A stretch of DNA of 64,000 bases. Origin: Phoronis australis (lineage: Eukaryota > Phoronida > Phoronidae). Both the position numbers and the translations under genes were made by a program. The notes beneath the pieces are model-generated. The model had not been told where the DNA came from, did no database searches, and saw only the letters and a list, made by a program, of their open reading frames with translations. Shown here piece after piece: positions 53,886 to 64,000 of this stretch. The DNA lies in the NCBI GenBank assembly GCA_002633005.1, contig NMRA01000271.1, positions 291,028 through 355,027 of the forward strand. Reading direction: 5' to 3'. Each line of letters opens with the position of its first letter. Position 1 is the stretch's first letter.

Positions 53886-56800
53886 CTGCAGGAGGGACAC
53901 ACTGGGGTTATATTCATAGTTACAATCATCACGTATGGTTCAGTGCACTGCACACTCTGGTAGTTCAAGTGCTGAATCGGCAGTAAACACCTAAAATGCC
54001 CACTACCTGATTCACCTACACAAAGATACTATGTACCTGTTTTGTAAAATCTAATAAATGACTAGCATGCTGGAAACCATGGGCCCGTTCCAAGAAAACT
54101 GACTTAGTTGAGACAAATCATAAACTTATGAATCAATTTTAAGATAAAACTTAATAAGTGATCTGAAGTTTAATTTAGGCCTTTGGTTAATTTATGCCTC
54201 AAGTTTGACTTATTTACTGGATGTGGATGAATTTGGGCCCACATATTCCAGGATTTCTCAAACACACCATAATAAAGTGTGAAGTAACAAATGCCCAGAC
54301 TACCTACATTCAATTGATTTCGGTGGAGGCGATGCCACGTTGACCTTTCCAGAAGGCGTGCCCTCAACTGCACTCTTGACCTGTGACATGCTCACAGCCA
54401 TCGTATCAACACTGTTGTGACGCTGGACAGTGGTCACTGAGGGTACATTAGGAACGGACATTTGTCTGGGCAGAGTGGCTCGCGACTGACCACTGGAGTC
54501 AGTCTTGGGTTTAGGAGAGAGGGGTGCGCTGGCAGTCTGAGAGGTTTTTGATCCATCCGATGTGCCAAACATATGACGCCACTCCTCATTCTGAAAACAA
54601 ACTTCGATAAATGGAGTTACTGACGGAACATAATAAAAGCTGACATTTAAGTGGAACTTCAGTGCAAACACTCGTACCATACTGTGAATAAGAAGTAGTG
54701 TGAAAGTTGCTAAGAAAAAATTTTGTAGCAAAAACAAACCACTGTGGATCACTGATCCATGTCTAGCACAAATAGAAATTATATAATCTTCAATAATAAT
54801 AATAATTATATAATCTTCAAAGTCTTTAAGACACAGTATTTCTCAAACATTTTAACATAAACACATCGAGTTAACTGAAGCAAGCCGTAAACTTTATACA
54901 AAGCTCAGGTGCTGAATTTCAAGATTGGAAACATATGTGGTAGAAGCCAAACCAAAAATAACTGGGACAAAACTTTCATTTCCCAGTCATGATTGGTACG
55001 ACCCGTTCTTGGGTACAACTGGCCCAGAGGAGACACCACATCAACAGTACAGTCACTTTAAGCCCGCAGCTCACCATGGCCATCTCCTGAGTCTGGCTCT
55101 TCTTTTTCGTCACCTTTCTCTGATCCACTTCCTGTTTCTTATGCTCCTCTTTATAGAGGTCAGCGTGTCGCCGGGTCAAAGGTCGTTTGAGATGCAAGAT
55201 GTTCACAGCCCCATTCTGCCGAGTCTCCTCCTCACCAGTGTCAGCAGATCTGAAGAAAACAATGGGAGAGTTGTATTCTAGGGTGGAAAATTTTCAAAAT
55301 GCGATCAACTGCATTTCGAAAAAAGATGAGAAGTTGCGTAAAAGTTCAACTAGCTGTATCACATCACGGTTAAAATCCAAAGAAAACGAATCAACTGTTA
55401 TGAGTTAGCTGTACAAATAACTAAAAGTAAACGTTCTGACGTCCAATATTTTAAAAATATATATTGTCAAACTGTGATTAATTGGAAATTTAGGTTATCA
55501 ACTGGCAGTTATAGTAACGAACTCTCACAGCCCTTTTAAGGGATAACAAAAACATACATCAAAATGGCAAGCTTTGGCAACACACTTTATCCTCTGAATG
55601 GAAAACTGGAGTGGAGGATCTGGTATACGTACCAATTAAATAGACATCCTATTGATGGTGATGTGACTCTGATGATAGTTAAGAGCTGAGTATGTCCTAA
55701 TTTCCATTATGTTATATTTTTGTATTAACACAAGTGTGAAGAAAATTAAGACGGTATTATCTCCCTTTTTCTAAAAACAACTGTTTTTTGTAATTCAGAA
55801 GTAGTAATATTGACAAGTAAATGAATTCCATTGAATTGTTCCAGTATTTTTCTTCCCACAAATAGTTACCTTCATTTTGTATTCTCCCTAGCACCTCACT
55901 GACCTCTGTGTTATGTGAGATTTATTTGTGCAAACAATGTTTACTGATAACGAAGTGTTTTCCTGTACTTCTTTTTATGGAATTAGACATTCCTTTTGAC
56001 TGCAGTGATGTGACTCTGATGATAGTTAAGTGCTAAGTATGTCTAAGGATTAAGTACAATTGCTATGTTTCATTTGTATACTCACACCTTGTGAAGCACA
56101 CACAGGTGTGAACCTAGTTTTTTTGTATTGATGTTCAGTGATCAAGTACACGAGTTTCCAGAGTAATAAACTTTCTTGATTCTAAGCCAGATTTAAGTCT
56201 TTTCCAACATGAATGTAACGATACCAATGATGTATTCTCCGTAGCCCATATTTCTTATTTTTGTTATTTCAACAGGCCAAATCTTAAAAACTAAATGATG
56301 ATACTTCACAAAAATTTAACCTGATATTCCATATGTCATGTTGAATCCAATAAAAAAGCCTCAAAGCTGAAATTAAAACTTCATAAAATGCCATTTCTGA
56401 AACAAAAGTGTGCACCCTGAGTGAAAAAATGCCGTACAGTGTATCTAATCTCCCAATCAGTACATAAATATGTGTTATTGCAGCAACCAGATGTCCCCCG
56501 TTAGACAAGGCAGTGCGCCACATGCGATTACATAACCTTGTCTCAACTAAATGCCTCGCTCTAAACATCTGTGCCCCTCTCCCCTCTCAGATCTTCCTTT
56601 CCTTCCCTCTCTCCCACCTCTTCCTCTCTTTATCCAGTACTTATGAGAGATTTTAACCAGTTGGCATTAAAATAGCCATGTGCAACAACACCTAGACTTC
56701 TATGGCCAGCTTCTTTTGTTAGGGGATTAGGAAAGAGATATAATTATAATAACCACTGCATGTTACTGGCAGCATTCTTTCTACCCATTTTAGACACTGT

Positions 56801-59800
56801 AGACTATAAAAACTAAATCCATCACTGAAGATTGAAATTTTCTTTTGTCTGAAGTACAAAAATCAGTTATCTACAGCAGGCAAACAGAGAAATAAGGTGC
56901 AGTGCAACTGCAGTTCCGTTGTTAATATGTCCTGACCTCTATTGTCTATCCTGATTGAGCAACACAATGAGGCGACTTGGATTTGCTTAAATTGTATTTT
57001 TGACGAGCTTTTCCCATTTCATGCCTCTTTAAGTTGCAGAACCAAATCTGGTTTTGCATTTTTGACATTTTATGTTGTGAGAATTCAAGATTATTGTCTA
57101 GTAACCCGTGCTTGATTATGTTACGATTTATGACGAGTTTCTAGCCCAAGTTTGTACTTGATGACCCCAAGATTGCAGCTACAAACTCCAGCAAAAGCTC
57201 GTGATTTTAAGTAAAAATGCAAATTTATGAGCAACTGATCTTAAATCTTACCCAGCTCTGGCCCGGTGTAGCTTCATCATGAAGTCCTTGAGGGCAAGCA
57301 ACTTATCTTCATCTGCTTCAGTTAGGCCCATGGAGCTGAGTTTACGAAACATCTTAAATATAATAATTTTTATCTATATCATTAACTGACATTATACAAC
57401 ATGGACAGATTATAGACTGAGTTAAAACCAGCATCATGGATTCAATAAATCACAACATTAACTATGGGCAACTACAGTCATCAACTTTAGTCGTAATTCA
57501 ACTTCCGCACCACGCTCTATTGGGCAATTTGAAGATGAAGGTCAACTGAAAGTCCTCACTGTATTGGCATACAACAAATTAACATTTAGAATCAACCGCA
57601 GAAGCTGAAAGAAATTTGCTGGCCTTCCTTTAAACAGAAACTTTAGGATTAAGACCACTAAACTGATGTTCCTTACTCACATGAGAAATGACTACTAAAA
57701 AGAACTGACAGCTCCTTAATATTCCATGAGACCTGATATCCAATGCCAACTTATTTAGCCTTGTATGAAACAACCATTTTACACATGATTAGAATTCATT
57801 TCTAACGAAGGGAAGAATACAAGACTGATTTCACAACAGTAAGAGACGTGACGGAAGGAGGAAGGTTTGTTGCACCTTGAAACCAGGCGAGTTCCTGCAT
57901 CATCTGTAACAGTTGCTAATTATTATTCTGAGACTTAATTATATTGAAGGATTCTGTCACCTGTGTACAAATCTATTGAAGAAGTACCCATGGTCATGGT
58001 ACGGGCCAAATTTCTAATGGTTGTAGGCAGGATGCTGATAAATACCTGACTCAAATTGTCCTCCAGCTCTGGATACTGCGGTCGATGACCGTGCCTTGTT
58101 GCACTTCGCTGAAGCTGCTTGTCATAGAGACACTCGAAGAGTTTCTCAATCAGTTGAGAGCGCAAAATGTAGTCGTATATTGCACGTGGAATGGCTGGCT
58201 CCAGCGCATTCAGTAGCACCACCTATTGGAGCACAAAAACTGCAAAAGTCAAACCAATCTTAGAAACAAATCCAAGTGCCTGCAGATAAACAAGTAAAAC
58301 GTCATGATAATTGCAAAATAACTTAAGAGGGCATCCTTAATTAGAATGTCTAAATTTGAGTCAGGGTGTCCATTTGGATGCCCGACTCTAATAAAGACGC
58401 AATTGTACAACATCTAAAATCTGTAGATGGCAAACATTTCCTGGGTAAATCTTGGATATATTGAATGCAGAATGTTTGAACATCCTATACACACAACCCC
58501 AATATTACCGGAAAGACATGAAGTAATGTTTTCCTGTAAGTAAAAATTAAGTAAGACAATGAAAAATGCTTTCCTTTCAGACACAAAAAAAATTTGGTCA
58601 TTAATTTTTTATCTCAATGTAATGCTTTGAAATAACAAAAAAAGATCTAATAATATCAAAGCACTAACAATTTAGATGCCAACTTTTAGTTGATGATAAA
58701 AGTTATAAAGTTTATTTGTAATACACTTTTCTCATTTCGAAAAGTGATGAGATTTTTTAACTTTTCTTTTTTGGACAGTTGTTACCAAAAATGAAAAATA
58801 CTGCTAAATAATCACATTCTGCTGAATGCGCGCACATGACACTTTTCACCCAAACGTTTTAAGGACAGTCCGTGAAATTCTTAAACATATTCCGTGCAAA
58901 AGGACCAGAATGCTGAAAATGACACAAACCTCTTTATCAATTTGCAATACCGAGTGTTTCAGGAACGGTTGCAACAACGGCAGTAGGTTACAGTGAACAT
59001 CAGCGATGTTCAAAGACTTGGCAACAGCGGCGACAAACCCAACGGCACCTTGTCGAATCCATAAGTTCTGTAATGTTAAGGTTATTAACACTTGGTGAAG
59101 CTTTTGAAAATTCAATCTTTAGCTACACTGGAATCTCACCAATTTTGGACACAATTTTTTCAAAGGCTTCGAAAAATGTGAATTCCCACAATTTCTTAAA
59201 GCGTTTCCTGATGGTATACGTGGGCTTTAAAACTATGGCCTAGTCAGGCATTTATTTAGTGCTACTATAATCTTTTAAGAAAAAAAAAACGAAAAAATTA
59301 AATTTCACTTGTCAGCCATATTGGCTGACCTAAATTAGTAAGATTTCAACATACTATCATTTGTTCAGTCTGTTACCATGATATGGCCAACATAAGTAGT
59401 CAGAGTGAAAATTTTCAAATCATCTATGTTCATATCTATTAGTAATGGATTACAGGTGTTTGCTGTTCACTTGTCTTTCAAAATCTAATTGAAATGACAT
59501 CACAACGCCACCTACTGGATGTGTCAGAAATGGAACCACCTCCCTCAAGAGGTCATGAATCAAGGCTTTCTGCAGCAGCCCGAGGTCTGTCAGAGACATC
59601 ATGGCACAGAGAGTCTTTGAGATGACAAATTCTTCAGTGTCACTTAGACCCTGTAAAAAAGATAGAGCAGTACTGTAACAGAGCCATATACAAAGAAATC
59701 CAACATCACTGTTCAGCTTGCGAAAAAACAAGCTGCAAGCTGAAATAAAGGAGCAATGTCACAATATCCCTGTAAATTAACAAAAATACAACCTCGTGAA

Positions 59801-62737
59801 TTCAGACGGTTTCCAGTCTGAGAGTAAGTTGGATAATTTGGAAAATGGGCCCAGTTATCTCCACTGAGTAACAGGCATCAAACTGGTTCTCAAAATATAG
59901 ACACGTTATATCCGACTATTGCCGCAAGTTGTAGTTAATATCTATACAAAGAGGCATTTTAATCCAAATTATTAACTAAATAGGTTAAAAGAGCCACTCG
60001 TGAAAGTTCAACAAACAACAAAGGAGGCAAGCAGACAGTGTATTTTAGAAATTAAAGAACATTCATCAAAGGTGTTTTAGTTGATGACATCAAAACTAAT
60101 AAGATCATAACAAAACCAGTAACATTTTACGTTGGAAAAAGTCCAAGTCAATAAGTACCCATGATGGGAATAGTATAGGTTTGGCGAATGTTTTTTTCAA
60201 AACAAAGGTGCTGAAATCAGTGAACATCAGTGCGAATAGCTCTGTATTTACCCGTTTCAGAGACCGGGTTTCAACCGCTTTAGGCCATAATAAGAGCCCC
60301 CCTCCATCCAGAAACGAATATTTCTAAGCGCCCTGGGCACTCATTAGTCAGAGTGAATAAGGTAGGTGTGGCAATGCTTTTATCAAAACAAAGGTGCTGA
60401 AATCAGTGAACATCAGTGAAAATGGCTTTCAGAAAATTTAAGCCCATTTCTAGCTTGACTGGTAGTGTGTAGATGTCATGCAACAACAATTGATAAAGTT
60501 TCTATTATTAGCAGCAAACTATCAATCTCTGAAAAATAGAAAAAGTGAAGAATTAGGGTATCTTACCTGCTGTAGCAATGGTAACAGTATAGAGGTGCTC
60601 TGCCAGCCGACGTACGCAGCTACTCCCACTATAGCGTCGAAGAAGGCACCACGCAAGTGCCAGTCATGCTGCAAAACAAGAACCACATCTACTAAAATGT
60701 GCTTCTTCCAAATAATTCATTCTAGCATATTAAAAATCCAAAAGGCAGTCAAATCATAATAGATCTGGCCAAAAGTAATTTATGTCTGAACGTTTTTCAG
60801 AGTGTAGTAAGATCTCACCAAATTAGATGACAACATGGCAGACAAGTGAAATAACATTTTTTTATAAAAGACATGTAGCACCAAATGGACATTTTTTCAC
60901 CATCAAACTCTGTATCAGAGCCATCACCAGACAATACTTTGAAAATTTATGGGCAATTACGCAACAGCGTAAGAAGACATGAAAATAAATAAAGGTCAAA
61001 TTTGGTGGCAATCATTTTGTCCAAAATTCGTGAGATTTTACTGTAGCAGACATGATATTATAATCTTGAGTTCTTGAAGTGACTCATAGAATAAATAAAA
61101 AAACAGCACATTAGGCAGAAGTTGTTCAGCTATAAACCGACACGCACGCTGAACACTTATGATAAAATATTTCATGTTCAGCGTAGACGTCAATTTGCAC
61201 TTTACACAGTCGTATCAGTATCTCACCTTGTCGTTCAAGAAAGTGATCATATGGGACAGCAAGACATCATTGGCTGGAATGAAGAGAAAATTAAACACTT
61301 TCCGAACTAATATCCAGCAATTCTCAAAATAAGTAGTCAAGCACAGAAACAGTTTTCATCAATCCATCTTTAGAAAATTCGAGAACTCGATGCCAAATTT
61401 GCTCCAAGATCACAAAAGTGTTGGATATCGGGACACACCCAAAATGTCAGCTAAGAACGTCTCAGAACCATGACGCACACTCAAGAATGTGTCACAAAAA
61501 GTAATAAAAAAGACTTACACTTATCATGTTCGACTAAAGGAAATACACAATTGAGAGTTCTCTAATTAACATTTGCTACAAACTAAACAGTGTACTTTTA
61601 GTGAACCTGAGATATATATATTTGATTAATAACGAAACATCGTTTCCATGATTGTCATTTTTGTTTTCCATATCTTACACACAGATTTGTCAGTGCTCTT
61701 GTAGATGATGATGAAAACGGGAATGGCAATAACGGTAATGCTAAACATGTTGATTCTTACTCCTACAAACAAATGCCACCAACCTTTCTGTCGTCCAAAG
61801 AACACGCACAGTCTGGTGATGCCACGGTGAAGCAATGTCTGCTTCACAATGTTATCGGAGTCCGTCAACAACACCACAACCACCTGCTGGATCATCTCGT
61901 GTAGTCCCTCTAACTCCATGTCGTAGCTAGCCTCGTACTGGCCCTCGCTCTCCTCTTCTTCCTCACCTCCAGACACTGAAGAGTTAAGCTGGACAATCTC
62001 CAAGAAACGCTGGGCGGTCTCCGCCAACTGAGCAATGCTCTCAGCGAATGCTTCACGTACAAGCATGCAATCGTCATGTGTCAGCTCGCTCTGTTGGCAC
62101 AATGTGAAAATTTCAAAGATTATGCTATGAGCATTGTGTTGAAGAGAATCGCAGTTTCCCCAAATCTCCAATAAATGACACCGAAACATTTCAAGTCGAT
62201 TTAAACGGTACCATAGTTGTTTTTATTAATAAATCTCCCATAATTATGTCTAGTAGTTATTTTTTGCTTTATCACAAAATGATTACTATGACTCTAGCTA
62301 CAGAAACTAGTGAAATACAACGGAACTTGAGGTATACAAACCATGTTCCACTTCAATTATTCTTGCTGACATCAGCAATTCACTAGGCCTGAAAAGAACT
62401 TCCATGGATTTCCGATAGAGTACAATTATTTTTCAACACAAGCTGTCGCTCATGAATGTTTCACAAAGCCTAACAAACAACCGACATTTATTCTGCGAAG
62501 ATTTACCAAAGTTGGCAGAATGTATTCTGGGAAGATGTTGGCATCACTCCTTGGGACAGTCTTGACGTTTGCCAATGTCTTAGCGACAGTTCTTATGACC
62601 TGGGCGCGTACACGTGGAAACGGGTCATCCACGAGATAAAGGACAAAGGGTATCATCCTGTCAAGGATCACCTCAGAAGTAACGTATTCAGACAGCATGA
62701 TGAGACAGTCGAGGGCGGTGAGCTTGGAACTGCAGAA
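46472..62737 (-). CDS. PIK3R4: PIK3R4/VPS15, regulatory subunit of class III PI3-kinase, 5' end outside window
   Basis: Pseudokinase scaffold that holds VPS34 and Beclin-1 in complexes for autophagy and endosomal sorting. Exons: 62507-62737, 61784-62090, 61227-61273, 60567-60668, 59516-59650, 58930-59067, 58046-58222, 57252-57352, 55075-55249, 54308-54590, 53696-53885, 53231-53361, 52756-53055, 49690-49815, 48770-48927, 47322-47500 and 46472-46676 (TGA 46474-46472). All borders are GT/AG, phases agree, and the sum is 2985 nt, 994 residues plus stop. Human PIK3R4 is 1358 residues, so about 360 residues with the N-terminal kinase domain are beyond 64000. Order: HEAT repeats, acidic/Ser-rich linker, seven-bladed WD40 propeller. 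Many blocks are near-identical to human ([18 protein letters not shown], WIRx[14 protein letters not shown]). Confidence 0.96.
49020..49455 (+). repeat. Dispersed repeat family A, copy 6, in a PIK3R4 intron
   Basis: AATGTTCAAGATGAAAAATC, AAAACAGCGTTACAGTTCTC, TGAAAGTTTCATATGAAAGG and GGCTAAATTTGGATATATTT in the usual order, plus orientation. Confidence 0.6.
50400..52250. other. Long PIK3R4 intron segment, nothing recognised
   Basis: Contains ORFs of 60-68 codons without recognisable domains. No inverted repeat or retroelement motif was identified. Confidence 0.35.
52255..52320 (+). repeat. Short repeat shared with 57957-58024
   Basis: GTGTACAAATCTATTACCGAAGTACACACAGTCACGGTATGGACCAAGTTTCTAATGGTT-type sequence, about 80 per cent identical to the stretch next to PIK3R4 exon 58046-58222. 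Confidence 0.6.
54308..55249 (-). CDS. PIK3R4: PIK3R4 exons for the linker before the propeller
   Basis: Exon 55075-55249 encodes [20 protein letters not shown] then a Lys/Arg-rich stretch ([20 protein letters not shown]). Exon 54308-54590 starts [14 protein letters not shown], matching NEEWKSMFGS of human, and continues Ser/Thr/Pro-rich ([28 protein letters not shown]). The linker is poorly conserved between phyla apart from NEEW-x-MFG. Confidence 0.9.
57252..62737 (-). CDS. PIK3R4: PIK3R4 exons for the HEAT-repeat region
   Basis: Eight exons. First: [20 protein letters not shown], then [20 protein letters not shown]. Second: [15 protein letters not shown], an acidic insert ([11 protein letters not shown]), and [20 protein letters not shown]. 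Third: a 47-nt mini-exon encoding [16 protein letters not shown], read from the split Ala codon. Then [79 protein letters not shown]; and [20 protein letters not shown]. This solenoid bridges the pseudokinase and the propeller. Confidence 0.95.
57957..58024 (+). repeat. Short repeat shared with 52255-52320
   Basis: GTGTACAAATCTATTGAAGA, then GTACCCATGGTCATGGTACG and TTTCTAATGGTT. Starts about 20 bases from the donor of exon 58046-58222. Probably two fragments of one dispersed element. Confidence 0.6.
60198..60418. repeat. Exact 35-bp direct repeats 186 bp apart
   Basis: CAAAACAAAGGTGCTGAAAT..CAGTGAACATCAGTG is at 60198-60232 and, unchanged, at 60384-60418. The spacer has a CAGAGACCGGGTTTCAACCG stretch and no ORF. 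Intronic in PIK3R4. Confidence 0.85.
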
Positions 62738-64000
62738 CTGAAATATATGAAAAATTTTAAAGTCATCACACACTGTGATCATAATAACTGCCAAAACTGC
62801 TGTTCTTTTTGCTTTCAGGGCTGAATGCCTTAAGCCCCAAATACCAGGAATTAATAACTTGCTTCATTACACCTTCACGCTAAAACAACAGAGTCTAATT
62901 AAAGTTTCTCAACATTTGTCTTCGTTAAGATGTTTTACAATGAAGAGAAAATTTCCACTTTCCGCCATGTCGTGAACTAAATAGGTGAAGAACTACCATG
63001 TGTAAAGAGAGACATGTTTCACCACTGCCACTTGAAGGCACCTGTCTGATGGCAAGTTGTCCAGTCAAGTCTGGATTTTACATTGAAAGGCATTGCTTTT
63101 TGGAATGCACTTGCAACTTAAAGTAGAATGCCACCCGATTTGATTAGTCTTTTTTACCGTCTTAATTGGTCTATATCCACATCGCCTCTTATGCGGTCGA
63201 CCTCACCTTGCCAAGAGGTGTCGCGTTAACCTGTGAGGAAGGTGAGAAACGACGCAGCGACATCAGTGGTTCGCGTGCAGAGTGAATGCCGCAATATTGT
63301 GGTGCATCGTTCCCGCTTGTCCGAACTATGAAGGTGCAAAGAAAACGGGTATATCGTTTTTTCGACTTCCTCGAGAGCCCAAAATGCTTAGGAAGTGGCT
63401 CCCGGTAGTGAAGAATGAAAGGTATGCTGTTAATAGCAAGTATGAGGCTGTGAAACATCTCCGTGTCTGTGGCCAGCATTTCGTCGACAGTGCTTTTTCT
63501 GAAAAATTCCAGCTTACCAAAGAACTATCCATACATTTCGTTGCCTGTGCATGTTCACAGCGCCCCTATAGTATTTCTTGATCAGCGTATTCCAGTTCGA
63601 AACTGATAACCTGTGAAACCTAATGATCCGACCCGTGAAATCTACGTAGGAAGAGCTCTTGACTAAATCGGGATTGGTGCCGGGGGAGTTGCCATGTAGA
63701 CGTTTATTATTCTGTGTTCTGTTTCAAAATGAATTATTCTCATCCTAAAATGATCATAACCAATGCTTATATGAAACTGAAACAAAGTCTGTCTCATTAG
63801 ATACAATTTGTAATGCCTTGGAGTGCTCATGAGTGCAATATTAATGTTTTGAGAAGCCAGCAATGAATAAACCACTGCGTTACCGTCTTTTAATGGCGGC
63901 AATAAAGGTAACTGACTGGGCACCGAGGCCGTGTGAGCGCATGCTAATTCAGTGTTTGCTGACAGAAAGCTGTTGTGAAACAATTACTGGATTTTATATG
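62738..64000. other. PIK3R4: PIK3R4 intron or upstream segment
   Basis: The acceptor at 62738-62739 shows that another PIK3R4 exon lies further right. I found no convincing exon with VPS15 kinase similarity before the window ends, only the THAP remnant. Confidence 0.5.
63282..63581 (+). pseudogene. THAP zinc-finger remnant, probably transposon-derived
   Basis: The open frame from 63282 reads ILWCIVPACPNYEGAKKTGI, SFFRLPREPKMLRKWLPVVK and LRVCGQHFVDSAF. It has the C-x4-C, the FxRLP and Trp, and the C-x2-HF parts of a C2CH THAP finger. No in-frame ATG precedes it (first upstream in-frame stop at 63243). A THAP-like start, MPQYC, at 63286 is in another frame, which points to a frameshift. The frame ends at 63581 shortly after the finger. 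It lies antisense in what is probably a PIK3R4 intron. Confidence 0.7.

Overview
This window is animal nuclear DNA. Coding sequence is broken into short exons with canonical GT/AG borders and about 1-kb introns, and the spaces between are AT-rich and crowded with small transposons. All three host genes are animal genes. The intron density, the Kolobok-like and piggyBac-like TTAA elements and the very high allelic divergence suggest a marine invertebrate, perhaps a deuterostome such as an echinoderm, hemichordate or amphioxus. The species is inference only.

Layout. (1) Positions 125-18799, minus strand: a GIGYF1/2-type translational repressor, with start codon at 18773 and C-terminus running off the left edge. 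I could join 16 coding exons with consistent phases to 788 codons. (2) About 18.8-31.3 kb: a gene-free block rich in transposons. It holds a hAT-like MITE, a Kolobok-like THAP element flanked by TTAA with about 300-bp inverted repeats, a large palindromic foldback element centred on TGACGTCA, tRNA-like repeats, an inverted pair of tRNA-derived SINE-like units and a second foldback. (3) Positions 31358-44137, plus strand: a membrane-anchored JmjC/cupin-8 Fe(II)/2-oxoglutarate oxygenase of about 444 residues, complete in nine exons if a split start codon is accepted. A non-LTR retrotransposon tail lies in one intron. (4) Positions 46472-62737, minus strand: PIK3R4/VPS15, 17 exons and 994 residues, from the HEAT repeats through the WD40 propeller to the stop. 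The N-terminal kinase-like domain lies beyond the right edge. (5) Positions 63282-63581, plus strand: a broken THAP zinc finger.

Assembly quality matters here. The window has exactly four single-N gaps (2364, 7243, 20959, 23984), and each sits at the junction of two nearly identical tandem copies of 0.6-1.9 kb. The copies differ by SNPs, indels, one CAG codon and one TTAA-targeted insertion. Three GIGYF exons are therefore present twice, and splicing both copies would break the reading frame. The simplest reading is that two haplotypes were laid end to end.

The three host genes have no evident shared pathway: GIGYF acts in 4EHP-mediated mRNA repression, the oxygenase probably in the secretory-pathway lumen, and PIK3R4 in VPS34 PI3-kinase complexes. 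GIGYF and the oxygenase are head-to-head about 12.5 kb apart. The oxygenase and PIK3R4 are tail-to-tail about 2.3 kb apart.
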